NCBI GenBank assembly: GCA_963711725.1
Contig: CAVQFO010000024.1
Coordinates: forward strand, 186,001-250,000
Origin: CAVQFO01 sp963711725
GTDB lineage: Bacteria; Pseudomonadota; Gammaproteobacteria; Nitrococcales; Aquisalimonadaceae
Direction of reading: 5' to 3'
DNA: 64,000 nt
This document shows, piece after piece, positions 1-9,145 of the stretch. The first letter of the stretch is position 1; each line of letters starts with the position of its first letter. The notes below the pieces were generated by a model. The model was not told where the DNA came from, searched no databases, and saw only the letters and a list, made by a program, of their open reading frames with translations. The translations under genes and the position numbers were made by a program.

Positions 1-11
1 GGGGATGCGCG

Positions 12-893
12 ATGGAAAAATGGGAGCGGGTACTGGAACGGGCCGACGCGCTGTTGGACCGCCTGGAGGGAATCCTGCCGGCGCCGAGACCGGACGACGA
101 CTCCATTCTGGCCAGCACGGTGGCCTTCCGCTGGCGCCCGGCCGGCAATGGTCCCGGCCGCTTCCATCCCGTCATGCATCCTCACCGCCTGCGCTTGAAG
201 GACCTGCACAACATCGAACGCCAGAAACGGCTGCTGGATCGCAACACCCGCCAGTTCATCGGCGGTCACCCCGCCAACAATGCGCTTCTGTGGGGCTCCC
301 GTGGCACCGGCAAGTCGTCGCTGATCAAGGCCCTGCTCACCGAATATGCCGACCGGGGCCTGCGCGTCATCGAGGTGGACAAGCACGAACTCACCCACCT
401 GCCGGAAATCGTTGAACGGCTGGCACATCGCCCGGAACATTACATCCTGTTCTGCGACGACCTGTCCTTTGAAGCGGAGGATTCCAGCTACAAGGCCCTG
501 AAGGCGGTATTGGACGGCTCCATCAGCGCACCCCCGGACAACGTGCTGATTTACGCCACGTCCAACCGCAGGCACTTGCTGCCCGAGTACATGAAGGAAA
601 ACGAAAGCGCCCGTATCGTCGACGGCGAGATCCATCACGGCGAGGCGGTGGAGGAAAAGATCTCCCTGTCGGAGCGCTTCGGCCTGTGGGTGTCGTTCCA
701 CCCCTTCAGCCAGGACGCCTATCTGGAGACCGTCTTCGCCTGGCTGGAGAGCCTGGGCGCCGACTGCAGCCAGGCCGAGCTCATTCGGGAAGAGGCGCTG
801 CGCTATGCCCTGGAACGGGGCTCGCGCAGCGGGCGCGTGGCCTACCAGTTCGCCCGCGACCGCTCGGGACGACAGCGGCTGGAGGAGCGGTAG
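12..893 (+). CDS. DUF815-family P-loop ATPase
   Basis: A 293-residue protein of the DUF815 family, AAA-like ATPases of unknown cellular role. The Walker A motif GSRGTGKSS lies near residue 97 and the Walker B segment ILFCDDLSF near residue 145, followed by a sensor-like YATSNRR stretch. The N-terminal region is helical and the C-terminal part resembles an AAA lid. The ATG at 12 gives the full family length. It is convergent with the acyl-CoA ligase on the other strand (51 bp gap). Family assignment is firm; the substrate is unknown. Confidence 0.88.
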   Translation: MEKWERVLERADALLDRLEGILPAPRPDDDSILASTVAFRWRPAGNGPGRFHPVMHPHRLRLKDLHNIERQKRLLDRNTRQFIGGHPANNALLWGSRGTGKSSLIKALLTEYADRGLRVIEVDKHELTHLPEIVERLAHRPEHYILFCDDLSFEAEDSSYKALKAVLDGSISAPPDNVLIYATSNRRHLLPEYMKENESARIVDGEIHHGEAVEEKISLSERFGLWVSFHPFSQDAYLETVFAWLESLGADCSQAELIREEALRYALERGSRSGRVAYQFARDRSGRQRLEER

Positions 894-944
894 CCCGGCC
901 GATGGGCAAGGGCGGCGAAAGCCATCGCCGCCCTCGTGGCGTTG

Positions 945-2486
945 TTACTTGCCGTACAGCTCCTTGAGCTGTTTCTTGCTGATCTTGCCGGCGCCGGTCT
1001 TGGGCAGTTCGTCCACGAAATAAACCGAACGAGGCACCTTGTAGCTGGCCATGCGCTCCTTGAGGAAGCTGCGCAGGTCCTGCTCAGTCAGTTTTTCGCC
1101 CTTCTTCAAGGCGACAACGGCGCGACCGATCTCTCCCCATTTCTCGTCGGGTATCCCGAACAAAGCCGCTTCGGAGACCGCGGGATGGCTATGCATCACA
1201 CTCTCCACCTCCGCCGGGTAGACGTTCTCGCCGCCGGAAATGAACATGTCCTTGGCTCGGCCTACGATGGTGTATGAACCATCCTCGTCGCACTCGGCCA
1301 GATCGCCGGTGTGCAGCCAACCCTCGTCGTCAATGGCTTCGGCGGTAGCCTGGGGATTGTTCCAATAGCCGGGCGTCCGGTGGGGGCCTCGGATCAGGAG
1401 CTCGCCGGCCTTGTTCGGCTGGGTCACAACGCGGCCTTCCTTGTCCACAAGCTTGCAATCCACCTGGAACAGCGGATAACCCACCGCGCCGGGCTTCTCG
1501 CGCACCTGCTCGGGCGGCAGCCAGAAGGTATTGGGGCCGGCCTCGGTGAGACCGTAGCCGGTTTTGAAATCCACACCTCGCGCCCAGAACCGCTCGAACA
1601 CCGGCAGAGGGCACGGTGCACCGCCGCTGATCACCACCTTCAGTTGAGAGAAATCGGCCTGCTCCCAGTGCTCGTGATTCTGCATCATGGTGAACATCGT
1701 GGGCACCCCGAAGAAGCAGGTCACCTCACCGGAATTGACCAGCGCGAACACCTGATCGGCGTCGAAGCCCTTGCACACGATGCTGGTGCCGCCGCAGTGA
1801 ACCAACGGGGCGGTGAACACGTTGAGCGCACCCGTGTGGAACAGCGGCGCATTGAGAATGGCGGTATCGTTGGGCCCGACGCCCCAACTCATCACGGTAT
1901 TGATGGAATTCCAGGTGATATTGCCGTGGGTCAGGATGGCGCCCTTGGGCAGGCCCGTGGTTCCGCCCGTGTAGCAGATCACCCAGGGATGATCGAGGCT
2001 GAGATTGGGCAGATCCGGCGTGTCCGTGGAGAACTCGTCGCGCTCGGAGAACAGCAGGTCGTCGTCGTGGGCCTTGTCGTCCAGCGCCACCAGGCCGCTC
2101 ACGCTTGGGATGTCCTGGCGCACACGGAACTTGTTCACCGCGTCCTTGAATTCCGTGGAATAGACCAGCGTCTTGGGTTTGGCATCCTTGATCAGCTCCT
2201 CCAGCTCGGGAACCGCCAGCCGCCAGTTCAGATTCTGGAGAACGGCGCCCAGTTTGTTGCACGCAAACCAGATATCCATGTATTCGACGGAGTTTGAGGC
2301 CAGCACCGCCACCCGGTCCCCCTTCTGGATGCCCAGGCGCTCGCGCAGGAAATGCGCGGTGCGGTTGGCCTGCCGGTTCCACTCCTTGTAGGTGATCCGG
2401 CGGTTGTCGTTGAGCGTGTCGATCAGGGCCACTTTGTTGGGGGATAGTTTTTCCCGCTTGGCCAGCCAGTCCACAGCAATGGTCAT
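945..2486 (-). CDS. AMP-dependent acyl-CoA ligase (copy 1)
   Basis: A 513-residue ANL-superfamily enzyme that activates a carboxylic acid to an acyl-adenylate and then to acyl-CoA. Visible motifs are the phosphate loop YTGGTTGLPKG, the GYGLTEAGPN adenine-binding motif, TGDL, the hinge with GRAKDMFISGGENVYPAE, and the catalytic C-terminal lysine in PKTGAGKISK. It is a close paralogue of the next gene upstream (2535-4076), which has exactly the same length and the same MTIAVDWLAKR start, so the pair arose by tandem duplication and is probably co-transcribed (48 bp gap). The acid substrate cannot be read from the sequence; fatty or aryl acids are both possible. Confidence 0.88.
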   Translation of the reverse strand: MTIAVDWLAKREKLSPNKVALIDTLNDNRRITYKEWNRQANRTAHFLRERLGIQKGDRVAVLASNSVEYMDIWFACNKLGAVLQNLNWRLAVPELEELIKDAKPKTLVYSTEFKDAVNKFRVRQDIPSVSGLVALDDKAHDDDLLFSERDEFSTDTPDLPNLSLDHPWVICYTGGTTGLPKGAILTHGNITWNSINTVMSWGVGPNDTAILNAPLFHTGALNVFTAPLVHCGGTSIVCKGFDADQVFALVNSGEVTCFFGVPTMFTMMQNHEHWEQADFSQLKVVISGGAPCPLPVFERFWARGVDFKTGYGLTEAGPNTFWLPPEQVREKPGAVGYPLFQVDCKLVDKEGRVVTQPNKAGELLIRGPHRTPGYWNNPQATAEAIDDEGWLHTGDLAECDEDGSYTIVGRAKDMFISGGENVYPAEVESVMHSHPAVSEAALFGIPDEKWGEIGRAVVALKKGEKLTEQDLRSFLKERMASYKVPRSVYFVDELPKTGAGKISKKQLKELYGK

Positions 2487-2534
2487 AATTTCTTATCCCA
2501 GGGTCCGTTGTTCAGGCCATTCCAAGGCCTGTCG

Positions 2535-4076
2535 TCAAAGGTCGCCGTAATTCTCGCGCAGCCCGCGCTTGTCGATCTTGCCGGCGCCGGTCTTGGGCAG
2601 CGTCTCCGCGAACACCACCGACTTGGGCACCTTGTAGTGGGCCATGTTGCGGCGCAGGTAATCCGTCAGATCCTCCGCCGTAACGGCTTCGTCGGGGCGG
2701 CAAACCACCACGGCCCGGCCCACCTCGCCCCAGGTTTCGTCGGCCACCCCGAACACCGCCGCTTCCACCACCGCAGGGTGGCCGTAGATCACGCTCTCCA
2801 CCTCGGCCGGGTAAACGTTCTCGCCGCCGGAGATGAACATGTCCGTGGCCCGGCCGACGATGCGATAAGCGCCATCGGCATCGCACAGGGCAAGGTCGCC
2901 GGTACGCAGCCAGCCCTCGTCCTCGATGGCCTCGGCGGTGGCAACCGGGTTGTTCCAATAGCCCGGAGTTCGGTGAGGACCCCGAATGTGGAGTTCACCC
3001 ACCACATCGGGCGTGCTGACCTCGCCGCCGTTGGTATCCACCAGCTTCACCTCGATGTGGAACAGCGGATAGCCGACCGCACCCGGCTTGGCCTCCACCT
3101 CGTCCGGCGGCAGCCAGAAGGTGTTCGGGCCCGCCTCCGTGAGGCCGTAGCCGGTCTTGAAGTCCACCCCTTTTTCCCAGAACCGGCGAAACACCGGATC
3201 CGGGCACGGCGCGCCGCCACTCATGACGAACCGTAGCGAGGAAAAATCCGCATCCTTCCAGCGTGGATGCATTTGCAACTTGGTGAACATGGTGGGCACG
3301 CCGAAATAGATGCTCAGTTCACCGGAGGCGGCCCAGTCGAAGACCGTATCGGGGTCGAACTCCCGGCAGATGACGCTGGTGCCGCCGACGTTGACCAGCG
3401 GCGTGGTAAAGACGTTGAGGCCGCCGGTGTGAAACAGGGAGGAATCCAGCAGCGCGGTATCGGTATCCTCCAGCCCCCAGGCCATGACTGTATTGACGGC
3501 GTTCCAGTGAATGTTGCCGTAGGTCATGATGACGCCCTTGGGCAAACCGGTGCTTCCACCCGTGTAACACAAGGCCCACGGGTCGGTGAGATGCAGGTCC
3601 GGGAAGACGGGATCGCGTTCGCTCAGCGCCTCGCGCTCGGCGAAGGCGAGATCGGCGTCTTGAACCCGTTCGTCCAGCGCCACATACCGCTGCACGGACT
3701 GGCAGCCGCCGCGCACCTTGAGCCGGCGCACCTTGTCCACGAATTCGCCGCTGTAGACCAACACCCGGGGCTGGGCGTGCTCGATCAGTTGTTCCAGCTC
3801 CGGCGGTGCCAGGCGCCAGTTCAGGTTCTGGATAATCACGCCCGTCTTGTTACAGGCGAAAAACAGATCGAGGTACTCCACCGAGTTGCTGGCGAGAATG
3901 GCCACCCGGTCGCCCTTGGCGAGGCCCAGCAGCTCGGTGAGCAGCCGGGCGGTCCGGTTCGCCGCCTGGTTCCACTCCTGATAGGTGATCCGCCGGCCGG
4001 CGGCCGCGTCGATAAGCGCAACCTTGGTGGGAGAGAGGCTGGCCCGTTTCGCCAGCCAATCGACTGCAATGGTCAT
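2535..4076 (-). CDS. AMP-dependent acyl-CoA ligase (copy 2)
   Basis: A 513-residue acyl-CoA ligase of the same ANL family as its downstream neighbour. It keeps all signature motifs: YTGGSTGLPKG, GYGLTEAGPN, TGDL, GRATDMFISGGENVYPAE and the lysine in PKTGAGKIDK. The start is placed at the ATG at 4076 (MTIAVDWLAKR) rather than an in-frame start 36 bases upstream, because it matches the paralogue exactly. It is the first gene of a two-gene unit; the 198 bp upstream toward msrQ hold nothing I recognise. Substrate unknown. Confidence 0.88.
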   Translation of the reverse strand: MTIAVDWLAKRASLSPTKVALIDAAAGRRITYQEWNQAANRTARLLTELLGLAKGDRVAILASNSVEYLDLFFACNKTGVIIQNLNWRLAPPELEQLIEHAQPRVLVYSGEFVDKVRRLKVRGGCQSVQRYVALDERVQDADLAFAEREALSERDPVFPDLHLTDPWALCYTGGSTGLPKGVIMTYGNIHWNAVNTVMAWGLEDTDTALLDSSLFHTGGLNVFTTPLVNVGGTSVICREFDPDTVFDWAASGELSIYFGVPTMFTKLQMHPRWKDADFSSLRFVMSGGAPCPDPVFRRFWEKGVDFKTGYGLTEAGPNTFWLPPDEVEAKPGAVGYPLFHIEVKLVDTNGGEVSTPDVVGELHIRGPHRTPGYWNNPVATAEAIEDEGWLRTGDLALCDADGAYRIVGRATDMFISGGENVYPAEVESVIYGHPAVVEAAVFGVADETWGEVGRAVVVCRPDEAVTAEDLTDYLRRNMAHYKVPKSVVFAETLPKTGAGKIDKRGLRENYGDL

Positions 4077-4274
4077 GGGTGTCTGTTTATCCGTCTGTAA
4101 TGAACGACCCAAAAAGGGGCGGCCGCGTACGCCGACCCTGAACTGTTTGGCATCCTAGCACAGCGGCCCTGGGAGAAAGAACGCATCGGTTCGGGGGATC
4201 AGACTCGAGTACCGGGAAATTCAAAACGGGCGCATAGGGAAGCTCGCGGCTTCCATCCGCCGATGCGTTCCCGG

Positions 4275-4934
4275 TCAAGCGGATCGCTGTCGTCGGCGGT
4301 AGTACCGGAATCCCAACAGCGCCGTCAGGATAGCGGCATAAATCAGCGGCTGGGAGATATCGGCTTTCACTTCAAGATAGTAGTGCACAACCCCCAGGAT
4401 CGCCGCCGGATAGACCAGCCGATGTAGGGATTTCCAGCGCCTGCCCAGGCGCTTCATCCAGCCCTGGGTGGAAGTCACGGCCAGGGGCACCAGCAGACAC
4501 AACGCGGTAAAGCCCACCAGGATATAAGGCCGCTTGGCGACATCTTCGGCCACCCGGGGCAGGCTCAGACTCTGGTCGAACACGAAATACGTGGTGAAAT
4601 GCAGCATCAGATAGAAGAAGGCGAACAACCCCAGCAGGCGCCGGAAACGCACCAGCCACGCCCAACCCGTGAGGTCGCGCAGGGGACTGATCGCCAAGGT
4701 CACGCACAGCAGCCGCAGGGTCCAGTCGCCCATCCGGTGGATCACCTCTTCCACGGGATTGGCCCCCAGCCCCCCGTGGAAGCCGTCCCAGAACACCAGG
4801 GCGAAGGGCACCAGACACAACGCCCAGACTGGCACCTTGAGCCAGGCCACCGTGCGGCGGTTCAGCTTCAAGGCCGACAGCCGGGGCGCTGGTTTGCGCG
4901 TATCCGCGTCGATCATCTCCGTTCGGGCGTTCAT
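4275..4934 (-). CDS. msrQ: MsrQ, heme-binding membrane subunit of protein-methionine-sulfoxide reductase
   Basis: A 219-residue inner-membrane protein of the ferric-reductase-like MsrQ/YedZ family. It passes quinone-pool electrons through heme to periplasmic MsrP. Several hydrophobic spans are visible, with conserved histidines in the LMLHFTTY, SLHRLVYPA and VHYY segments that fit heme ligands. The frame stays open upstream into msrP, but the ATG at 4934 (MNARTEM) lies 11 bases after the msrP stop and gives the normal size. It forms an operon with msrP. Confidence 0.92.
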   Translation of the reverse strand: MNARTEMIDADTRKPAPRLSALKLNRRTVAWLKVPVWALCLVPFALVFWDGFHGGLGANPVEEVIHRMGDWTLRLLCVTLAISPLRDLTGWAWLVRFRRLLGLFAFFYLMLHFTTYFVFDQSLSLPRVAEDVAKRPYILVGFTALCLLVPLAVTSTQGWMKRLGRRWKSLHRLVYPAAILGVVHYYLEVKADISQPLIYAAILTALLGFRYYRRRQRSA

Positions 4935-4945
4935 GGCTATTCGGG

Positions 4946-5905
4946 TTAGAAATACTTGTGCAGATCCATGCCCTTGTACAGATGGGCGACCTGTTCGCCG
5001 TAGCCGTTGAACATCAGTGTATCCCGCTTGAAGAAATCGCCAATACGGCGCTCCCTCGCCTGGCTCCAGCGGGGATGATCCACGTTGGGGTTCACGTTGG
5101 CATAGAAACCGTATTCGTTGCCCGCCACCGTGTGCCAGGTGGTCCTGGGCTGGGTTTCGCGGAAATTGATACGGACGATGGACTTGATGCTCTTGAAACC
5201 GTATTTCCACGGCACGATCAGGCGAATGGGCGCGCCATCCTGGCCCGGCAGCTCCTTGCCGTAGAGCCCCACGACCATCAGCGTCAACGGATTCATGGCC
5301 TCATCCATTCGCAACCCCTCGTTGTACGGCCACGGCATGGTGCTGCCCAGCCGCTGGCCCGGCATCTGGGTCGGGTCGTACAGCGTGGTGAATTCCACGA
5401 ACTTGGCCTTGGAAGTGGGCTTGAACCGTTTGATCAGTTCCGCCAGAGGGAAGCCCACCCATGGCACCACCATGGACCACGCCTCCACGCAGCGAAAACG
5501 GTAAGTGCGCTCCTGCAGCGCAACGGGTTTGACCAGATCCTCGAATGCGAACTTGCCGGTGACCTCGGCCTCGCCGGCAACCTCAACGGACCAGGGGTCC
5601 ACCTTCATCTTGGGCGCGTAGCGGGCCGGGTCGGACTTGTCGTAACCGAATTCGTAAAAGTTGTTGTAGCTGGTGATGTCCTTGTAGGACGTGGCCTCTT
5701 CGTCCGTGCTGTACGGGCCATCGACGATGGGGCTCAGCGGTTTGAGTCGGTCCAGTGGTTTCGCGGCCACCAACGAGGGCGACAGGGCCAAGCCGGCCCC
5801 CGCTACAGCGGCGGTCTTCATGAACTCCCGACGGGCACGATAGACGCGCTCGTCGGTAATCTCCGAAGGCTTGACGTCCCAGGGACGCGGGATACGGATC
5901 AGCAT
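4946..5905 (-). CDS. msrP: MsrP, periplasmic protein-methionine-sulfoxide reductase catalytic subunit
   Basis: A 319-residue molybdopterin enzyme (formerly YedY) that repairs oxidised methionine in periplasmic proteins. It has a Tat-type signal with the twin arginine at residues 25-26 (RREFMK) and a following hydrophobic stretch. Cys139 in RFRCVEAWSM is the expected molybdenum ligand. MsrQ follows directly on the same strand, so the whole electron path is encoded together. The upstream 416 bp contain only repeats, in which I could not pick a promoter. Confidence 0.95.
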   Translation of the reverse strand: MLIRIPRPWDVKPSEITDERVYRARREFMKTAAVAGAGLALSPSLVAAKPLDRLKPLSPIVDGPYSTDEEATSYKDITSYNNFYEFGYDKSDPARYAPKMKVDPWSVEVAGEAEVTGKFAFEDLVKPVALQERTYRFRCVEAWSMVVPWVGFPLAELIKRFKPTSKAKFVEFTTLYDPTQMPGQRLGSTMPWPYNEGLRMDEAMNPLTLMVVGLYGKELPGQDGAPIRLIVPWKYGFKSIKSIVRINFRETQPRTTWHTVAGNEYGFYANVNPNVDHPRWSQARERRIGDFFKRDTLMFNGYGEQVAHLYKGMDLHKYF

Positions 5906-6030
5906 ATCGACACCGGTAGCTGCTGTCAGGGCTTGCTACCTAGACTGCCACCAATCACCGGGGTTCCGCACTACGCAATAGTACGTACGGCTCTGCCAAA
6001 GCCCGAGGGAGTGCGAAACGGAGCCGGAGA

Positions 6031-6299
6031 TTCGCGGCGGTGAGCGCCGCTCCCACAAGTCGGTTTCCTTTAGGAGCGGCCGTGCCGACTGCGAATGATT
6101 GAGCATTTCGGGTCACGAAGAACACGAAGGTTACAGGAAGACTGGACTCGCTTGAGCGAACGCGAAGGCTTCGGCCTGTGGTACTTCATGGCCTTCGTGG
6201 CTGCTTCGTGCTCTTCGTGTCCTGAAGCGTAGATGGATTCGCGGTCGGGACGGCCGCTCCTACGAAGCGTGCCGTAGGAGGGGCGCTCATCGCCGCGAA
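6031..6299. repeat. Composite palindromic repeat region (REP/MITE-like)
   Basis: The 416-bp spacer between msrP and purA holds no gene but is packed with inverted repeats. An outer module of TTCGCGG...CGCTCC(T/C)A(C) type appears four times: at about 6031-6056, inverted at about 6071-6095, again at about 6239-6263, and inverted at about 6275-6299. Between them sits a second palindrome (separate entry). Such GGAGCGGC-containing elements are dispersed REP-like sequences in many gammaproteobacteria. The arrangement looks like one repeat that received another inside it. Confidence 0.7.
6111..6222. repeat. Inner inverted repeat with CACGAAGA arms
   Basis: The 19-base arm at 6111-6129 (ggtcacgaagaacacgaag) is matched by an inverted arm at 6204-6222 with two mismatches. 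The intervening bases are not coding. It lies inside the composite repeat at 6031-6299 and looks like an independent mobile or hairpin-forming unit. Confidence 0.7.
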
Positions 6300-6321
6300 C
6301 GTGTGCGGAAAACCTACACCC

Positions 6322-7617
6322 TCAGGCGTCGAAGGGGTGCCGGATCATCACCGTTTCGTCGCGGTCCGGGCCGGTGGAGATGATGTCCACGGGCACTCCG
6401 ACCAGTTCTTCCAGCTTCTCCAGATAGGCGGAAGCCTCCGGCGGAAGCTGATCGCGTTCGGTGATGCCGGCAGTGGAACCCTCCCAGCCGGACATCTCGA
6501 TGTATTCCGGTTCGCACTGGCCCATCATTTCCGCACCCACCGGTGGCACGTCGTACCACGCTCCGCCGCACTGGTAGCCCACGCAGATACGGACGGTCTT
6601 GAGGCCGTCCAGCACGTCGAGCTTGGTGATGCACAGACCCGAGACGCTGTTGACCTGAACGGTGCGCTTCACGGCGGCGGCGTCGAACCATCCGCAGCGG
6701 CGGGGCCGGCCGGTGGTGGAGCCGAACTCGTGGCCCCGTTCAGCCAGGTAGCGGCCCAGTTCGTCGTGCAACTCCGTGGGGAACGGGCCGGCGCCCACGC
6801 GGGTGGTATACGCCTTGGTGATGCCCAGTACGTAGTCGATATCCCTCGGCCCCATACCCGTGCCACAAGCGGCGCCGCCGGCGGTGGTATTGGACGAGGT
6901 GACGAAGGGATAGGTCCCCTGGTCGATGTCCAGCAGCGCACCTTGGGCGCCTTCGAACAGGATGCGATTGCCCGCCGCCTTGTGGTGGTGCAGGAGCCGG
7001 GTAACATCTTCCACCATGGGCAGGACCTGCTCGCCCAGCTTCAGCATCTGGTCACGCACCTGTTCCACGTCGGCGGGTTCCACGCCGTAGAAGCGCTCCA
7101 GTACGAAATTATGATAGGTCAGCAGCTCGCTCAGCTTGGCGCCGAACAGCGTTTCGTCCATCAGGTCGGCGACCCGAAGCCCACGCCGTGCCACCTTGTC
7201 CTCATAGGCCGGGCCGATGCCCCGGCCAGTGGTGCCGATGGCTTCCTTGCCGCGCGCCCGCTCCCGGGCCAGATCCAGCAACACGTGGGACGGCAGGATC
7301 AACGGACAGGCGGGGCTGATACGCAACCGCTCCCGAGCCGGTACGCCGCGGGCCTCCAGACCCTCGATTTCCGTCATCAGGGCGTCAGGCGCCAACACCA
7401 CGCCGTTGCCGATGAAGCACTGCACATGGTTCCGCAGGATGCCGGAAGGAATCAGATGAAGGACCGTCTTTTCACCACCGATAACCAGCGTATGGCCGGC
7501 GTTGTGACCGCCCTGGAACCGGACGACAGCCTCCGCGCGCTCGGTGAGCAGGTCCACGACCTTGCCCTTGCCTTCATCTCCCCATTGGGTCCCGATCACA
7601 ACGACGTTCTTGGCCAT
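6322..7617 (-). CDS. purA: Adenylosuccinate synthetase
   Basis: A 431-residue cytoplasmic enzyme that joins IMP and aspartate with GTP to form adenylosuccinate, the first committed step to AMP. The GTP-binding loop GDEGKGK is at residues 13-19 and GGHNAGHTL follows near residue 38; the length is normal. It is the last gene of the minus-strand hisZ-purA end of the hfq-hfl cluster, 63 bp after hisZ, a common gammaproteobacterial order. Confidence 0.98.
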   Translation of the reverse strand: MAKNVVVIGTQWGDEGKGKVVDLLTERAEAVVRFQGGHNAGHTLVIGGEKTVLHLIPSGILRNHVQCFIGNGVVLAPDALMTEIEGLEARGVPARERLRISPACPLILPSHVLLDLARERARGKEAIGTTGRGIGPAYEDKVARRGLRVADLMDETLFGAKLSELLTYHNFVLERFYGVEPADVEQVRDQMLKLGEQVLPMVEDVTRLLHHHKAAGNRILFEGAQGALLDIDQGTYPFVTSSNTTAGGAACGTGMGPRDIDYVLGITKAYTTRVGAGPFPTELHDELGRYLAERGHEFGSTTGRPRRCGWFDAAAVKRTVQVNSVSGLCITKLDVLDGLKTVRICVGYQCGGAWYDVPPVGAEMMGQCEPEYIEMSGWEGSTAGITERDQLPPEASAYLEKLEELVGVPVDIISTGPDRDETVMIRHPFDA

Positions 7618-7680
7618 TCCTAATCCCGAGTATGAAAGTGGCGTTTAAGTGAGTATGGCTTGGACGCGGGCTGCAGCCGC

Positions 7681-8880
7681 CTAAAGCGGCTTCACGACCC
7701 AACCGCCCTTGGTCTCGCGCAATTCCGAATCGCAGCCCATGGCGCGCGCGTCGCCCTTCTGGCCGGGCAATCCACAGATGACCCGCCGGCCGTCCTGACG
7801 CAGGAGGCGGATGGTCTTGAGCAAATCCGGATCATCCGACCAGGGCGCGAAAACACCCCCGGCCGCTTCCTCCTCCGGCACATTGCCCAGGGCCATCAAG
7901 GTCTTGAGATCGGCGCTGAAGCCGGTGGCAGGCCGCAGGCTGCCGAAGACCCGCCCGATTTGATCGTAGCGCCCTCCGCGGGCGACCTCCTGGCCATGGC
8001 CCGGCGCGAAGGCGGCGAAGACCATGCCGGTCTGATAACCGTAGCCCCGCAATTCGCCGAGATCGAAATGCAGCGGTATGTTGGGCAACCGCCGCTCCAG
8101 GGAGGAGGCGATACGCCACAACGATTGCAGGGCATCCCGGACGGACTCCGGCGCGTCGGAGAGCAACTCGCCGGCCTGGTCCAGCACATCCACGGCCCCA
8201 TTCAGGCGGGACAGAGCCTCCAACTGCTCGCGCAGCCGGCCCCTCACCCCGTAGTGGTCCAGGAGTTCGGTGATCTCGCCGGAGGCCTTGCGCTGCAGTG
8301 CATCGAACAAGCGATTCTCAGCCTCCCCGCCAAGCCCCGCGGCCTCCGCCAGACCGCGAAAGATGCCCACGTGGCCCAGGTCCAGATAAGGATTGTCGAC
8401 GCCGGCCCGCGCCAGGGTCTCCATCATCAGGGTGATGATCTCGATATCGCTCTCGACCCCGCCGTGGCCGTAAAGCTCCGCCCCCACCTGCTCGGGGTTG
8501 CGCGAACGGCCCAGGCCTTCGGGACGGGTCTGGAGCACCGTGCCGATATAACACAAGCGCACGGGCTCTTCGCGCCGCAGGCGATGTGCGTCAATGCGCG
8601 CGGCCTGGGTGGTGATGTCGGCGCGCACGCCCATTAGGCGGCCGGTCAGCTGGTCGGTGAGTTTGAAGGTCTGCAGGTCCAGATCGTGCCCCGTGCCGGT
8701 AAGCAGTGACTCCAGGTATTCGATCACCGGCGGAATCACCAACTCGTAACCCCACTGCCGATAGGTATCCAGCACGTCTCGACGCAACGCCTCAAGGCGC
8801 CCTGCGTCGGGCGGCAGCACTTCGTCCACCCCCTCGGGCAGCAACCAGCGATTGTCCCGGGAGAATTGGGTCTCGTTCAT
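7681..8880 (-). CDS. hisZ: ATP phosphoribosyltransferase regulatory subunit HisZ
   Basis: A 399-residue HisRS-like protein that forms the regulatory part of the HisG-HisZ complex in the first step of histidine synthesis. The class II synthetase fold is recognisable (LLPEGVDEVLP at the N-terminus, GGRYDQIGRVFG motif), but it is shorter than a true HisRS and sits in the DUF2065-hisZ-purA context typical of HisZ. Its presence implies a short-form HisG elsewhere in the genome. Confidence 0.93.
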   Translation of the reverse strand: MNETQFSRDNRWLLPEGVDEVLPPDAGRLEALRRDVLDTYRQWGYELVIPPVIEYLESLLTGTGHDLDLQTFKLTDQLTGRLMGVRADITTQAARIDAHRLRREEPVRLCYIGTVLQTRPEGLGRSRNPEQVGAELYGHGGVESDIEIITLMMETLARAGVDNPYLDLGHVGIFRGLAEAAGLGGEAENRLFDALQRKASGEITELLDHYGVRGRLREQLEALSRLNGAVDVLDQAGELLSDAPESVRDALQSLWRIASSLERRLPNIPLHFDLGELRGYGYQTGMVFAAFAPGHGQEVARGGRYDQIGRVFGSLRPATGFSADLKTLMALGNVPEEEAAGGVFAPWSDDPDLLKTIRLLRQDGRRVICGLPGQKGDARAMGCDSELRETKGGWVVKPL

Positions 8881-8892
8881 GAGTCGACTCCG

Positions 8893-9084
8893 TTATGCGT
8901 GGCGCGAGACATAGAGCAGCACCACACCAACGACCATGGCCGCAAGCCCCGCCAAACGCAGCGTCTTATCGTTCAGGGTCGCCACCTGAAAGATCATCTT
9001 GCGCATCCGACGCGGGCTGAGAAAGGGCGTAATGCCCTCCAACACCAACATCAACGCGAGGGCTGAAAACAGATCCTTGATCAT
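8893..9084 (-). CDS. DUF2065 small membrane protein (YjeT-like)
   Basis: A 63-residue protein with two hydrophobic segments (about residues 5-20 and 42-58) separated by a basic loop (SPRRMRKM). It matches the DUF2065/YjeT family, which regularly lies between hflC and purA. No function is known. A strong terminator separates it from hflC, and it lies only 12 bp before hisZ, so it is probably transcribed with hisZ-purA. Confidence 0.88.
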   Translation of the reverse strand: MIKDLFSALALMLVLEGITPFLSPRRMRKMIFQVATLNDKTLRLAGLAAMVVGVVLLYVSRHA

Positions 9085-9097
9085 GTGCGACGTTCAC

Positions 9098-9126
9098 AAA
9101 AAAGCCGGACAACCGCGTTGCCCGGC
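9098..9126 (-). terminator. Rho-independent terminator after hflC
   Basis: Read on the minus strand this is a GC-rich hairpin with 10-base arms (one mismatch) around a 3-base loop, followed at once by six T. It starts 20 bases past the hflC stop, so it should end the hflK-hflC transcript before DUF2065. Confidence 0.8.
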
Positions 9127-9145
9127 ATCCATTGGCCCCGGCGCC

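Noticed and set aside
6301..7623. A 440-codon plus-strand frame over purA
   Set aside because: Antisense shadow of purA, whose GDEGKGK and other motifs are intact on the minus strand.
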